A stretch of 64,000 nt of DNA. Origin: Brachionus rotundiformis (taxonomy: Eukaryota > Rotifera > Eurotatoria > Ploima > Brachionidae). Both the position numbers and the translations under genes were made by a program. Where the stretch lies: NCBI GenBank assembly GCA_016802295.1, contig JAESIW010000166.1, positions 230,201-294,200 of the forward strand, written 5' to 3'. The notes beneath the pieces were generated by a model. That model was given only the letters and a program-made list of their open reading frames with translations, was not told where the DNA came from and did no database searches. Positions 11,232 through 22,760 of the stretch are shown here, piece by piece (positions within the stretch are counted from its first letter, which is position 1; each line of letters begins with the position of its first letter).

Positions 11232-12280
11232 ATGATGGGTAACTGTCTGAAATCGAAAAAAAATGATCCCAAAACTGACCCCTCTACCACTACAGACATG
11301 GTTATAAGCATAATAGGTCTTGACGATGCAGGAAAATCTACCTTGGTAAAGTGTCTTAAGGCCGAAAAAGATTTGGATGATATTTCGCCAACAGTTGGCT
11401 ATGAGCCGCACGATTTTACCTTTAATTCAAAATCAATCAGACTTTATGACTTGGGTGGAAGCGAACGTGTCAGAGACATTTGGAAACATTACTTGGGTGA
11501 AAGCTTTGGTTTTATCTATGTTATGGATTGTTCGAATCGCGCCCGAATCAATCAGAATAGACAAATATTTTCAAGCTTTGTTGAAAATGTTAAAGTTGTT
11601 GGCAAGCCTATATTGGTGGTTGGCAACAAGCAAGACTTGGCCAACTCTCTGGATGAAAGTGAAATAGTTCAGTATTTAAATCTAGAGGAATTGGTAAACA
11701 AATATGAAATTCCGTGCCGTGTGGAAACTTGCGTTGCCATGACAACCATCAATTCCAAAGCAAACCAGTCGCTGAAGATGGGCTTCAGCTGGCTGTTCAA
11801 GGATATCATGGCAAACTATGACGGACTTAGAGAGCGTGTAGAACATGATGTAGAGAGACAAAGGTCTGAAGAGAGCCGAATTAGACGAGAAAAGTCCGAA
11901 CGAGTTCGCCAAAGGCGAGACTATGACAAGTAATTAAAGTACAAATTATTTGGATAAATTAAATTAAAATTTTAAAAATTAGCTCAGGCTATGATGACAG
12001 GGATGATGACATTAAAGATGGAAACCCTTGGAAAAGAATTGATCAGATGAAGCTTAATGACACCAAGTCAAAATCAGCCAAGCTGTCCGCTTATGAAAGA
12101 CAGTTGATTGATGAAATGGACACCAATTCGCGGTCAAAATTGTCAACCATAAGTGAAATAGATAAAAAATCTAGACTAAAAAATAATAAATTGGTGCCGA
12201 TTGATGACAAATCGGACCACGAAATAAACAGGTCAAGGCAAAACTACAGCTGGGCTTTAATTGACGCACGTAACTATTAA
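11232..12280 (+). CDS. ARL13: ARL13-type small GTPase
   Basis: ARF-like GTPase of the ARL13 group, which works in cilia as a membrane-bound exchange factor for ARL3 and supports ciliary signalling. There are two exons, 11232-11929 and 11983-12280, with a 53-bp GT-AG intron, giving 331 residues. Nucleotide-binding motifs are P-loop GLDDAGKST, switch I SPTVG, DLGGSE where most ARFs have a catalytic Gln after GG, NKQD, and CVAM. The missing Gln and the IWKHYLGESFGFIYVMD stretch match ARL13B. A charged coiled region (RQRSEESRIRREKSERVRQRR) follows the G domain, as in ARL13B. The second ATG (11235) gives MGNCLK, a good N-myristoylation and palmitoylation signal, and has the better start context, so it may be the true start. 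Human ARL13B is longer (428 aa) at the C-terminus. Confidence 0.9.
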
Positions 12281-15200
12281 TTCTAATAGTTTAAATGCTA
12301 ATTTATCTTAATTTAATTTTTTATTTTAAATAGCTGTATCGAAGCCTAAGTCTACTTTGCCCGCATTGTCTTACCGATCAAAATACGATATTTAATCACA
12401 TCAATAATTTTTTTTTTAATATTCAGCAAAGATATTTTGTTTATATATAATAAAAATAATATATATTAATTTTTTTTCTAATTTTTTTTAATCAAATTTT
12501 TAAGAATATTTGTTCCTAGAAAATACATATGTATAATCATATATAAAAATTTTATTTTTATAAATTTATTTTAAACAAAATAGTCCTTTGGGATTTTTAT
12601 TATATCCGTATATACTGTTATCTGTTGTGAGTAAAATTTGGAATTTAATTAAAATTAGTTGGATCCTTATTATAATCTCAAGTTAAAATTATCAGATATG
12701 CTATAAACATCTTTTTAATATTTCGGACCTGTTAGGATCTGGTAGTAAGTGGCTTATAAACTTTTTATATAATAGTTTATTAATCAATGGGGAACTTCTA
12801 GTCCAACAAATAATAAAAAAGAATATAATAATAATTTTTCACAGTGTTAAATACAATGACTTGCTTCCGCATGAGATCATATAATTGCAATTTAAAATTT
12901 TAGATATTAAAATTGACTGGAGTTGGAAAAATAGATAAATTTTTATTTAAAATTAAGATTAAATGTTCAATATTTGTATATTTTAAGTTTAGACACCTCA
13001 TTAAAAAAAATATTTTTAGATAGTTGATATTTTATCTTTAATACATCTCAAGTGCACGTTTGAAAAATTACAAACACCAAAGTATGTCAAAGAGCTTCTT
13101 AAGACCAATCGCCATTAGTGGCTAAATTTTATCTTAAATTACTTTGAGTGCTCAGTTTCGGATACATGTCTTTGGTCTCATTTGGACATCTATCACACAT
13201 AAAAATCTTCTCCCTAATAAATAATGAATAAAATTAATCCTGGGAATTGGCCCAAAAAAACAAAGTGATCGCTTGATCAAGCATATACTGTATCCCTGGG
13301 GACCGACTGGAAATTTGTCTGATTCGCATGACCTAAATGCGTGACTAGCAGCTCGATTAAGGGCGCTAAAGTCACCACATTCGATCATGCCAGCATGGCA
13401 ATTAACTCTAATTTCTCAAATAGAGTTGATTAGATGCTTACTTATGCGACCTTGACACCCAATATGCAACTGCTGTGCCTAACAATCGCTTAGTGACTTT
13501 AAGATGGCAAAATTTTAATTTTTTTTTTAAACGGTTTTGTTAAATCGTTTACATAAATTAGAATTTAATTTTAAATTCAATGCACGTGATATTATCAAAA
13601 TATATAAATACAAGGTAAAACAAATAACTGTATCAAAAAGTGTTTTCTAAACATTTTTATTGAAAAAATAAAAAAAAACAAAATGAGAATGAATTATCTA
13701 ATGAGGTAAGAAAATTAGTTTTAGGTGAACTAGGAGAGTAATGGGCGGCATATAATTAGTTTTAGCGTTGGGAAATCAACGCTGAACAAAATTCGGATAC
13801 AGAGAGAAAAAGATGCAGAAATTAATTGAATGGGGATTTGAGAAATGGCTTGAAACCGAATCGAGACTAGGAGTATGCTCGTGCTTAAGGAGTCGGGCCT
13901 AATCAAGCTTGAACATACGGCGGTTGATGTGCATGCGTGATTGTAGAAATATTCAGTTGATTTGATTGCACTCGAACTAGGATAAAGGGATATGAGCCAA
14001 ATTTTAAGACACTATCGTCTATTTTAAATAAGTTTAGTTCTATAAGCCCTGAACACAATTCACTTTTGGGAATTTTCTTCAACTTAATAACTCTAATGTC
14101 TCTCATTAGACTCATTGTTTACGCGGATCTTGGGCAAAACTTTTTATCTCAAAATATAATACTGCTCTTGTCTAAAAAATGATTTGTTGTCAAAATAGAG
14201 TTTAAGGCAACAAAAAAATTTCTCTAGATGCTCTAGTTCGTTCGGGGTGCTCTACGAGCAATATCGAACGCCTTTGCTAATATTTTTTAATAAACAAGAC
14301 GCAAATAAATTTCTAGGATTAACCTAAATGGGGGTCTTAGTCTAAATCTCGAGTCCGCTTCTCGTCTCGGTATCAATTAGAGAACGCATATATATATATA
14401 TATATATATGCATATTGCCGTATGCAAGTATCTATTTAGTTTGTTGGGCTTCCATTTTAATAAATAATTCAGCTAGTTTGGTAGCGAACAGTTTCCTAGA
14501 GACAGCTAAACATTACTGGGTGTTTGTCACTTTAAGTCAAAAATCAATACCAAGCAACTAGCATGAGAAACACATGCACTTAAGCGTCTTAGCTCAATTC
14601 CATTACTTTAGGGAGACATTTATTTAAAGATGTATCGAGTCAGCTTAACCTACTACGTTTGTCACAAAAGAAAAGAGAAAAATCTTTTGTTTAGATTAGA
14701 GGAATATTTATCGATTTTTGTCAACAGATAGGATCAAGGATAGATATTTATTTTATTTTTAATATTTCTTTTTTTCAAGAGCGGTTTGGTTAACCTAGTG
14801 AAAAAAATCGATAAAACAGTCGTGTGATTGATACTTGAAATTGTGTTATCTTGGGTCTTGAAAATGGGTTACCATGGGATACGAGAGCATGTGACATAGC
14901 TTGGTATGAGACCTAAAATAGAAGTTTTTTACTTTGTTGTTGACTTAGTATTCGAGGTAACCATAACTAAGTAACTACTCTTTTTTTTCTAAATTAGCTC
15001 AGGTTTCTCTCATTCTCTTTCTCTCTCTCTCTCTCTCTCTTGATTTTATTTTAATTATTTCAGGTGATTTCGTTTTAGAGCAACGTGTCCGATATTCAGG
15101 ACCTATATTTAGACACTTCATTAAACCACTTTGTTCACTAGGACTGGTTTTATTTTTCGAATCTAACCCAAAATATATTTAAGAAAAAAAAAGCCTATTA

Positions 15201-16284
15201 AAGCCAATTTAAAATAGTGAAAATGTTTTTATTATTATTATTTTATTTATATTTTTTAATGCTTTTGGTTTAAGCAGAATTACAGTTTGGTTTGTATATA
15301 TTTTTTAAGCATTTAGTTGTGTGTGTTGTTTATTTAAAAGGTTTAAGAGTAATTATGCTTGGACCAGAAACACCACGGGACCAAGGCATCACACGGCATC
15401 ATTTAGTGGTCTTCTCGGATCAAGATTGTGTTTATTTAACTTTCATATTAAGGCTATTTTATTGAGAATAATAGAAAAATGGCCCATGAGAAAAATGATG
15501 CCATTTTGGCGGACACGTCCGCGATTATTAGTCTATCCTATGAAGTATGTGTCTTTATTCAAGTTCAATAATACAATTGTGTTTTCTAAGTGGTGCTTCA
15601 TGTACTCTTTTATCATTTAATTTATGTTTATATGGCATTGAATAATCTATCAGGCTATTAAGCAATTATATTTTGTTATGTTGATAAATTTAGGTGTTGT
15701 CAAATCAAACAAGAGAGCTTTTCCCATGTGCGATAGATTTATTTGATTAAATTATTTAATTTAGGCATTTAGTTTAAATTTGAAATTAGTATTAGCCATG
15801 TGAAATCATTACTTTATTATTATTTTTTTTTTAGTACATTTAGAAAGAATGTATGAATATTTTTTATCATTATTTAATTTGTTTAATGTGTACTGGACTG
15901 GAGTGGCTAGCTCTATTCTTTTGCTTATAATTCCTAATCCTACTTTTTCTATTTGAGGCTTTTGAACGCCTACTTGAATATTATTAGTAGCATGGAGTGT
16001 TTTAATTGTGTTTCCAAATTTCTACTTGAAGGCCTAATTAGAATTTTAGAACAATTCTCGTTTAAGTAGGATATAGTTTGGTCATCATGAGACAAACTAT
16101 TGGTCTTGGCACATTGAACCATAATGGAATAATGTTACAATTAGCTATTGTAATTATTACTGAGCACATACTGTGTTTGTTCAAGGACATTCAAAATTGA
16201 CTGATTGGGTAATTGTCTAATGGTCGAGCAACAGGGCTAGGCTCCGGACTAGATAGAAAAGAGGGGTCATGTCAAGCTAATAGA
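12281..16284. other. long non-coding stretch upstream of the zinc-finger gene
   Basis: About 4 kb without a supported gene. It holds a TA microsatellite (about 14388-14409), a CT microsatellite just before a possible acceptor (15009-15042, then TTTCAG at 15058-15063), and a patch of higher GC at about 15360-15545 ending in a possible donor GTATGT. It also has a possible donor at 13706 (ATGAGGTAAG). These could be untranslated exons of the zinc-finger gene or of a non-coding transcript. Transcript data would be needed to tell. Confidence 0.4.
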
Positions 16285-16790
16285 AACAGAATAGAGAGAG
16301 AGAGGGAGTGTGTGTGTGTGTGTGTATGTATGCGGGAATGAAGAGTGTTATTAGTGGCTGATGATGCTGTTCAAGGGTTCGATGAAAGGAGGAGCGAATG
16401 ACGTGTGAAGGAATAAAGAGACTGTACATGTTAGGGATTTTAAAAAACAGTAAACTTAGTTGATTACGTAATCAGCTATTGGACGAACTGTACTATTGAA
16501 AGAAGAGTGTAAGAATCCAAGAGAGAGAGAGAGAGGTTACAAAGGGTATAGTAGAAGAAAGAAAGGACTGATGATTACGTAATCGATCATTGATCGATAC
16601 GATTTAAACGAGGGGTCAAGACAAGCAAACGCAGAGAGAGAGAGAGAGAGCGATAGACTGAGATGGAGGAGGGGGTTAAAGGCTCAGTGATTGTTGATGT
16701 TGACATTGTTGCCGTTTAAGGCTAGGATGAAAGGAGGAGCGAAAACAAAGGGAGAATTAAACAGAGAGAGAGAGAAAGAGAGAGAGAACG
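16285..16790 (+). promoter_or_regulatory. cluster of GA tracts and TTACGTAA palindromes upstream of the zinc-finger gene
   Basis: Four GAGAG tracts occur at about 16293-16304, 16521-16535, 16633-16650 and 16762-16787, with a GT microsatellite at 16308-16325. Two 12-bp palindromes GATTACGTAATC lie at about 16461 and 16574. The region is built from a diverged direct repeat: GAGGGGTCA(T/A)G and ATGAAAGGAGGAGCGAA recur about 360 bp apart. GAGAG is the known site of GAGA factor and Pipsqueak in Drosophila. A regulatory role is inference. Confidence 0.45.
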
Positions 16791-17776
16791 AGAAGAGGTC
16801 GAGGTCAAACTCAAACGAACCAATAGTAATACAATACGAATGTGTATATTGCTTGTGGGTGAATAGCACTGGGGCTTGAATCGAGAGCACAATGCAAGCC
16901 AATCATGAAAAAAAAAAAGCATAAATTTTAGATTGTCGGTGTCTTGCTGATATTTGAACAGCGAGAGCATCTGTAGGGTTTTTATTATTTTACGATCTCT
17001 GTCAGAATCTAGTTCACTGATAAAGGCTTCATTTGAAGAGTTTGCTTAACCTTAAACGCCACATACACACAAATAGGGTCAGTGTGCGGCGCTCATACAT
17101 CAATTGAAAATTATGCACAATAGGCGGAGTAAATGGTCAAGGTAGACATTTTCATGGACAAACAGATTACAACAAGGCTCTCCTCCACACTCACCCATCA
17201 TATTATAATAATTTATTTATTTTCTTAAATACGGAGCCGGACGCCGCACACCGCTACAGCTACAGCACACAGCACTAAGGCTCTTTTTCTTTCACAAAAT
17301 AAAAAAACCCAACAAAAAAAAAAAAAACAAGTTCACCTTTTTTATATTTTGAATTAATTATAATTGAGTCTTTAGGGTGTTCGCTTTCGTACTGTTTCTA
17401 AGAACCAATCAATAAACACCTAATTCTCATTCAAATATATATTCTCCAACAACCAACATTCTTGTGTTCATTTTTAGAATCTCAAAAAACCAAATAGAAA
17501 AAAAAAAAAAAAAGAAAAAGAAAACCACAAACACAAAACCCAGAGACAAACTCGTTTTGTTTGGTTGTGTTTGTTTCTCCCTCTTTGTATTTGTGTACGT
17601 ACGTGTGCCAGTGTGTGTGAGATGAGACCCGATTAAAAAACATGGATACTCTACTCTGCTGGCACTGGTACTACAACTGTCTTGCCTTCATGTACACACA
17701 CACACATGCTTCATCATATTTCTAAACTGACTTAAATGAATCTAATTATTATTTAGAGATTAATAACAGCTAGAAT
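16791..17776 (+). promoter_or_regulatory. immediate 5' flank and probable 5' UTR of the zinc-finger gene
   Basis: There is no ORF of interest. It contains long A tracts (17315-17328, 17498-17513), CA/GT-rich stretches (17600-17620, 17690-17705) and mixed-composition sequence from 17040 onward that is less AT-rich than normal spacer. This is compatible with a promoter and 5' UTR for the gene starting at 17777. I see no unambiguous TATA box. Confidence 0.4.
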
Positions 17777-20700
17777 ATGTCATCGCGGCGTAAACAATTC
17801 AAGCCGAAGTCGGCCATGGACGTGGTGGAAGGCGATGGCGGTGGGGGCGCCGAGGGAGCGACGGACAAGAGCAGCCATTGCATGACAGCCATGGTGAACA
17901 CTAGTGGCGATGATGGCAACGAACGAAAGCGCAAGCGTTCGACTAGCGACGCCGAGGACGAGTTCGACGAAGACGAGTCCGAATCGCACCATCTGCCGGC
18001 CATCAACAGCAACAACAACGACACCATGAACGACATCGACGAACTGGACGAACTAGACTACGAACGTCTAAATAACACAACTGGCAACGAGTACGAGTCA
18101 CATTCGGCCTCGCAGGCCGCCTACTCCCAGCTGAACAGCTCGGTAATGCTGCTAATGTTCAAGTGCAAGGTGTGCGGCAAGGGATTCAAGCACCGTCGCT
18201 CGCTCAATCGGCACGTCAAGCTGCACTCGGGCGAAAAAAACTTCAAGTGCCCGTTTTGCACGACCGCGTTCGCCCGCTCCGACCACCTCAAGGCCCACAT
18301 ACGCACACACAACAACTCCAAGCCGTACAGATGTCAAGTATGCCAGTGCGGCTACTCGACACAGGCCGCGCTCAAAGTCCACATAGCTCACCATCATTCC
18401 AAGTCCAAGTTCAAGTGTGTGCTGTGCAACGACCTCGAATTTCACTCACAACTCGCTCTCGAGGGACACATGTACACAAATCACTCGAAAGAGAACGAAA
18501 CGGCCGACTTGAACGAGCTGATTAGCGAAACGGCCACAATGAATCCGACCCTGGTGTCTGTTGACGAGTCGGTCACGCGATCCAAATTGACCGACATAAA
18601 CAACTTGATTAAGCACGAAGATGCTGATTTGGCCAATTGTGACCTAATGCCCATAAATATGACCATATCGCCGACCAAGTCGTCCGCCAATCAGCCAACT
18701 CACGTGACACAAATACTCAAACAACAACAACAACAAACTTATTGTGACGTGTGCAGTGTGCGCTTTTCCAACACGGACTCCTATTTGGCGCACATGCGCA
18801 CTTGTCACAATCTGACCGCCAAGTCATCGCTGCATAGAGCAAACAACGAGAACGAGCTAATCTCGAATGGCAGTTGTCACATGAACGAGGAGATAGACGC
18901 CGACGAACAGTACGACAGCCAAGACATGGACAATAGTAACCAGGAGACCGAGCACCACGACCACGACCACGACAACGACGTCGACAACGACGACGACCAC
19001 ACAATTGAGAACTCGTTCGGCTCACCACTACACACCAATTTAAACTATTCGAAACAAAACAAATACGAGTGTAGCCAGTGTAGACTAAGTGTGTTCAAGC
19101 TGAACGACTATTTGAGACACATTAAACAAGAGCATTGTGTCGAAGTGTACAGATGTGTGCTGTGCAAACAAATGCAGCTATTCGACAATGTCAATTTGCT
19201 CAAGGAGCATTTTTTTCAAGTGCATCAATCGGTAAAGACAAACGCGTACAAGTGTCGATTGTGTGCGCACGTGTCGTCGAGCGTGGACGAGATGGCCGCG
19301 CACTTGAAAAGCGCCCACAACCAGCCGCTCGAGTCGAACACGTCCGCGTTTAGATGCAGCTATTGCGACTTGGAGGCGAGCAGCGCCGCCTCTCTCGCCA
19401 AACACGTCCAGCACATGCACGGCACTACTCAGCCCGGCAACAACAGTTCGACAAGCGGTCACTACTCGTGTCAATATTGCCGCAATACGTTCACTAACAG
19501 GCCGCAATTGGAGCGCCACATGCGCATACACTTGTCCTCCATTGACCTCAAGTGCAACATATGCGACCGTCAATTCGAGAACAAGGCCCAGCTCGGCCAG
19601 CACCAGGCGACGCACTCGCTCACCGCCGCCGGGGTCAAGGTCGTCACGTGCTCCTTCTGCCATCAGCCAATCGAAAGCGAGTCCCACTTCAAGGAGCACT
19701 TCAAGCGCCACAACAACATCGGCTCGGCCCACTCGCACGCCACTTCGCACGCCCAAACGGCCAAAATGGCGTACACGTGCGTCGTCTGCAGACACCAATT
19801 GACTTCGAACAGCGAGTACTTGACACACATGAAGTCGCATTTGGCCGCTGCGCGCAAGCTAGTCGACGCCGAGGCGAAAAAAACCGCCAGCAGCGAACAA
19901 GCGAGCAGCGTGGTGGTGAGCGCGTGTCCGCTCTCGCCGGCCACCACCGCCTCCTCGTCCTCGTCCTCCTCGTCGTCCTACTCGTCGTCGTGCCCAAAGC
20001 CCGCCCAGCCGTTCATGTGCGAGCTATGCTCGTCCAAATTCGACTCCAATCTTAAACTGCAGACTCACTTGCTGCTCAAACACGAGTACGGCAATCAGCT
20101 GAACGTGACCTATTCGTGTCCGGTGTGCGACGAGGCCTACAACCGGGCCGACCTGCTCCTACAGCACACACAAATACACGGACACGCGGCCAAAATATAC
20201 AAATGTAGCCAGTGCAGTGTGGCCTTTGTGTTCAAAAGTCAGCTGATCAACCACTCGTTTGCGCATCAGACAAAAAGCGTGTCACCGCGTGCGTCGACTG
20301 CGGTGGTCGCCGCGGCCGCCGCAGCAGTGAGCGCGCTCACCGCCACCGCCACCAACAAGTCCAGAACAAGCGCCGCCGCCAACAGCATTCTGCATCAACA
20401 GCTGACCAAGCCCATCGGCGGCAGCAAGGCGCTCGAGTTGGCGAGCATGGCCGCCGCTGTCCAATCGGCCCAGTCCAACTATGTCGTCAACACCAATGTC
20501 AATGGTCAAAAAACGTTCACTTGTTTGACATGTTCGAAAACGTTTGCCAATCAACGCAACCTAAACGTTCACATGCGCATACACACCGGCTTTAGGCCGT
20601 TCGAGTGCGACATTTGCAACCGCAAGTTTACCAGACGCGAAAATCTACGCTCGCACATGAAGTGCCACTTGAACTTGCGTCCATTTACATGCTCGATATG

Positions 20701-21421
20701 TAACCGCAGCTTTAGACGCAAGTCGCACGTCTCCTCGCACATCGAGGTCCACTTCAAGTCCAAGGTGCACAATTGCATCGAATGCGAGCAACAATTCGAC
20801 CAATTGGACACGTTTTTGGCCCACTTGATCGGCGAGCACAACATCTACGACAAAGAACTGCTGCTATTGATCAAGTCCAAGCAAATACTGGACCTCGGTC
20901 GGCTGGCCAATTTGGACTACGAGTACGTGGTCGGGCAGCCGTCTGGCTCGCCGGCGTCCATGTCCTTGTCGTCGAAGCCGTGCGCTCAGCAGTCCGTGGC
21001 GCACAACGCCATACCGCCGCTGCACCACTATCAAAATTTGAGGCACTTAATCAACGCCAACGGTCACGAGTCTGTTCAAGAGAGCAAGGAGTTCGAGGAC
21101 GAGGACGTCGAGCAAACCATGAGCCTGATGTACCAGGACGACGACGAGGAGGAGGAGGAGGACGATGGCGAGCAGAACGGCCTGGTTATCGAGGACGGCG
21201 ACTATGTCGACGACGAGGACGAGCTCGGCGAACATCATGTAAATAGTGTAAATATGAATGGCGATAGTGGTGGCTCGGACAGTGGTGACTTGGCCTCGGA
21301 GCATCGATCGCCGGCCGTTGACGATCAGCAGGTCTTTGCCGACAATGAGGAGCATTTGGTAGAGAATGACGACGACGACGCCGACTACGACTTGGACCAA
21401 TCGATTGACTATACCGACTAA
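17777..21421 (+). CDS. ZNF423/ZNF521-type multi-C2H2 transcription factor
   Basis: A nuclear regulator of the Oaz/ZNF423-ZNF521 group, which partners with EBF and SMAD factors in vertebrates. One exon encodes 1214 residues. The N-terminus MSSRRKQFKPKS is the short motif that recruits RBBP4/NuRD in FOG, SALL and ZNF423/521, which also fixes the start. I count 20 C2H2 fingers: four near 127-235, a single one at about 321, a run at about 431-830, and four at about 913-1024. Fingers 1-3 (FKHRRSLNRHVKLH, FARSDHLKAHIRTH) match the early cluster of ZNF423. The pair CSFCHQPIESESHFKEH and CVVCRHQLTSNSEYLTH matches its distinctive late pair. Poly-Ser (about 725-738), poly-Ala and an acidic tail (about 1107-1210) are extra. 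Vertebrate members have 30 fingers, so this one is shorter. The GC content is much higher than the flanks. Confidence 0.88.
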   Translation: MSSRRKQFKPKSAMDVVEGDGGGGAEGATDKSSHCMTAMVNTSGDDGNERKRKRSTSDAEDEFDEDESESHHLPAINSNNNDTMNDIDELDELDYERLNNTTGNEYESHSASQAAYSQLNSSVMLLMFKCKVCGKGFKHRRSLNRHVKLHSGEKNFKCPFCTTAFARSDHLKAHIRTHNNSKPYRCQVCQCGYSTQAALKVHIAHHHSKSKFKCVLCNDLEFHSQLALEGHMYTNHSKENETADLNELISETATMNPTLVSVDESVTRSKLTDINNLIKHEDADLANCDLMPINMTISPTKSSANQPTHVTQILKQQQQQTYCDVCSVRFSNTDSYLAHMRTCHNLTAKSSLHRANNENELISNGSCHMNEEIDADEQYDSQDMDNSNQETEHHDHDHDNDVDNDDDHTIENSFGSPLHTNLNYSKQNKYECSQCRLSVFKLNDYLRHIKQEHCVEVYRCVLCKQMQLFDNVNLLKEHFFQVHQSVKTNAYKCRLCAHVSSSVDEMAAHLKSAHNQPLESNTSAFRCSYCDLEASSAASLAKHVQHMHGTTQPGNNSSTSGHYSCQYCRNTFTNRPQLERHMRIHLSSIDLKCNICDRQFENKAQLGQHQATHSLTAAGVKVVTCSFCHQPIESESHFKEHFKRHNNIGSAHSHATSHAQTAKMAYTCVVCRHQLTSNSEYLTHMKSHLAAARKLVDAEAKKTASSEQASSVVVSACPLSPATTASSSSSSSSSYSSSCPKPAQPFMCELCSSKFDSNLKLQTHLLLKHEYGNQLNVTYSCPVCDEAYNRADLLLQHTQIHGHAAKIYKCSQCSVAFVFKSQLINHSFAHQTKSVSPRASTAVVAAAAAAVSALTATATNKSRTSAAANSILHQQLTKPIGGSKALELASMAAAVQSAQSNYVVNTNVNGQKTFTCLTCSKTFANQRNLNVHMRIHTGFRPFECDICNRKFTRRENLRSHMKCHLNLRPFTCSICNRSFRRKSHVSSHIEVHFKSKVHNCIECEQQFDQLDTFLAHLIGEHNIYDKELLLLIKSKQILDLGRLANLDYEYVVGQPSGSPASMSLSSKPCAQQSVAHNAIPPLHHYQNLRHLINANGHESVQESKEFEDEDVEQTMSLMYQDDDEEEEEDDGEQNGLVIEDGDYVDDEDELGEHHVNSVNMNGDSGGSDSGDLASEHRSPAVDDQQVFADNEEHLVENDDDDADYDLDQSIDYTD

Positions 21422-21839
21422 TAATCATTGTCTCATTTAATTGTAAGACACGACTAATAGTCAAATCGTTATCATTTTATCTTCTTTTTTTTTTCTTTTT
21501 TTTTTTTGTACTTTTGGTCATATACTTAAATTTAATTAGTTGTGGTTTTATATTTGTTTGTCTATTGTCAGATATTATACAATTTTACTGTTTTTTTTTT
21601 TTTTTGTTTTTTGGATAAAATTTTATTTAAGAAAAACTACAAAATTAGTTATTATCTATTATGATTTTTTAAAATCATTATCTCTATCTTCTCTCTGTCT
21701 TTTCTTAAATTAATTTCTTACTTAACATTTAACATTTAAATTTTAAGAAATTTTTTTCTCATATTCTTCTAATTTAAACGATATTAATAAACAATTTTAA
21801 AAATTAGCTTTTTATATTTCAATTTCTTGACTTTAGAGT

Positions 21840-22760
21840 GACGTTTTTTGCAAGATATCAAAGTGCCAAAGCTCAAGTTCAGATGAAGCAAAGCATATCC
21901 TTTGTACCACCAATATTATGCTTCTGCAAAATTCAAAATTCACTTTGTACACAATTGGATTTAATTTAAATATATGTTACGGTACATCACCAATTCTCCA
22001 TGGTTTAATTACTCTCTACATTTATTTATGGATTAATGACACCGAATCTATCACCGGTTTACAATGGTTATTGAAACAGTCAATTAATAATATAATAATA
22101 AATTTATATTTGATTTAGAACGTTTAAGTTTTACTTCCTAGTTTTTATTTAAATTCATTTTTATTCTAGCATAAAGAACTTAAATATTAATTATAAATTG
22201 AACTATAAATTGAAGTAACTTTTCTTATAGAGAGAGTTCTTATGATTCACTCTTATTTTATTCAATAAATATTTTAAAAAATTCGTTATCTTTTACTACG
22301 CTTAAAGTAGTGGCCAGACTCTAAGTGTAACATATATCAGTGTTTTTATTTTTTTAAATAATTATATAAACAATTAATATTTTTTAATTTGTGAAACGTT
22401 TTTTTATTTAAATAAATGGAGTGTTAATCGGTCTTTATGACATGAGCACAAGCCTGTTGATTAACCTTGAAATTGAAATTGAAAAATTGAAATTGACCAC
22501 CAATATTATGCTTCTGCAAAATTCAAAACTTTGAGTACAAAGGATGTATCAGGTGTTTCAACTTACAGGGCATGTTTTGCTCTTTCAGAACTTCAGCTTT
22601 AGCATTTTTGATATTTTGTTTTTGTACTAAAATTCATAAAGTTTTGAATTTTGCAGATTTATTGCAGAGTTTTGCAGTATTGGTGGTACAAAGGATATGT
22701 TGTGCTTCCTCTGAACCTGAGTTTTGGCATTATTGATATTTTGTTTATGTTTTTTGTTCC
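21840..22760. repeat. inverted-repeat element with a LINE tail inside
   Basis: The arm at about 21865-21945 (CAAAGTGCCAAAGCTCAAG, ATCCTTTGTACCACCAATAT) is the reverse complement of about 22645-22745 (TTGGTGGTACAAAGGATAT, GAACCTGAGTTTTGGCA). A third copy of the ACCACCAATATTATGCTTCT motif lies at 22497-22516. No protein is encoded. It may be a nonautonomous DNA transposon that has collected other insertions. Confidence 0.6.
22395..22490 (+). mobile_element. LINE 3' terminus with simple-repeat tail
   Basis: This is the 3' UTR end of the LINE family at 5380-5860: GGAGTGTTAATCGGTC, TTTATGACATGAGCA and TTGATTAACCTTGAA, followed by imperfect (ATTGAA)n. A short tandem tail is typical of the CR1/L2-like end. 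Only about 95 bp remain. Confidence 0.7.

Noticed and set aside
13152..13388. ORF of 78 codons on the minus strand.
   Set aside because: No family is recognised, there is no promoter or exon context, and the composition is like the spacer.
15321..15620. ORF of 99 codons, and an alternative frame in the same GC-richer patch ending at a possible donor (MAHEKNDAILADTSAIISLS).
   Set aside because: It has no homology that I recognise and no partner exon could be placed. It may be an untranslated exon of the zinc-finger gene, so it is mentioned only in the spacer entry.
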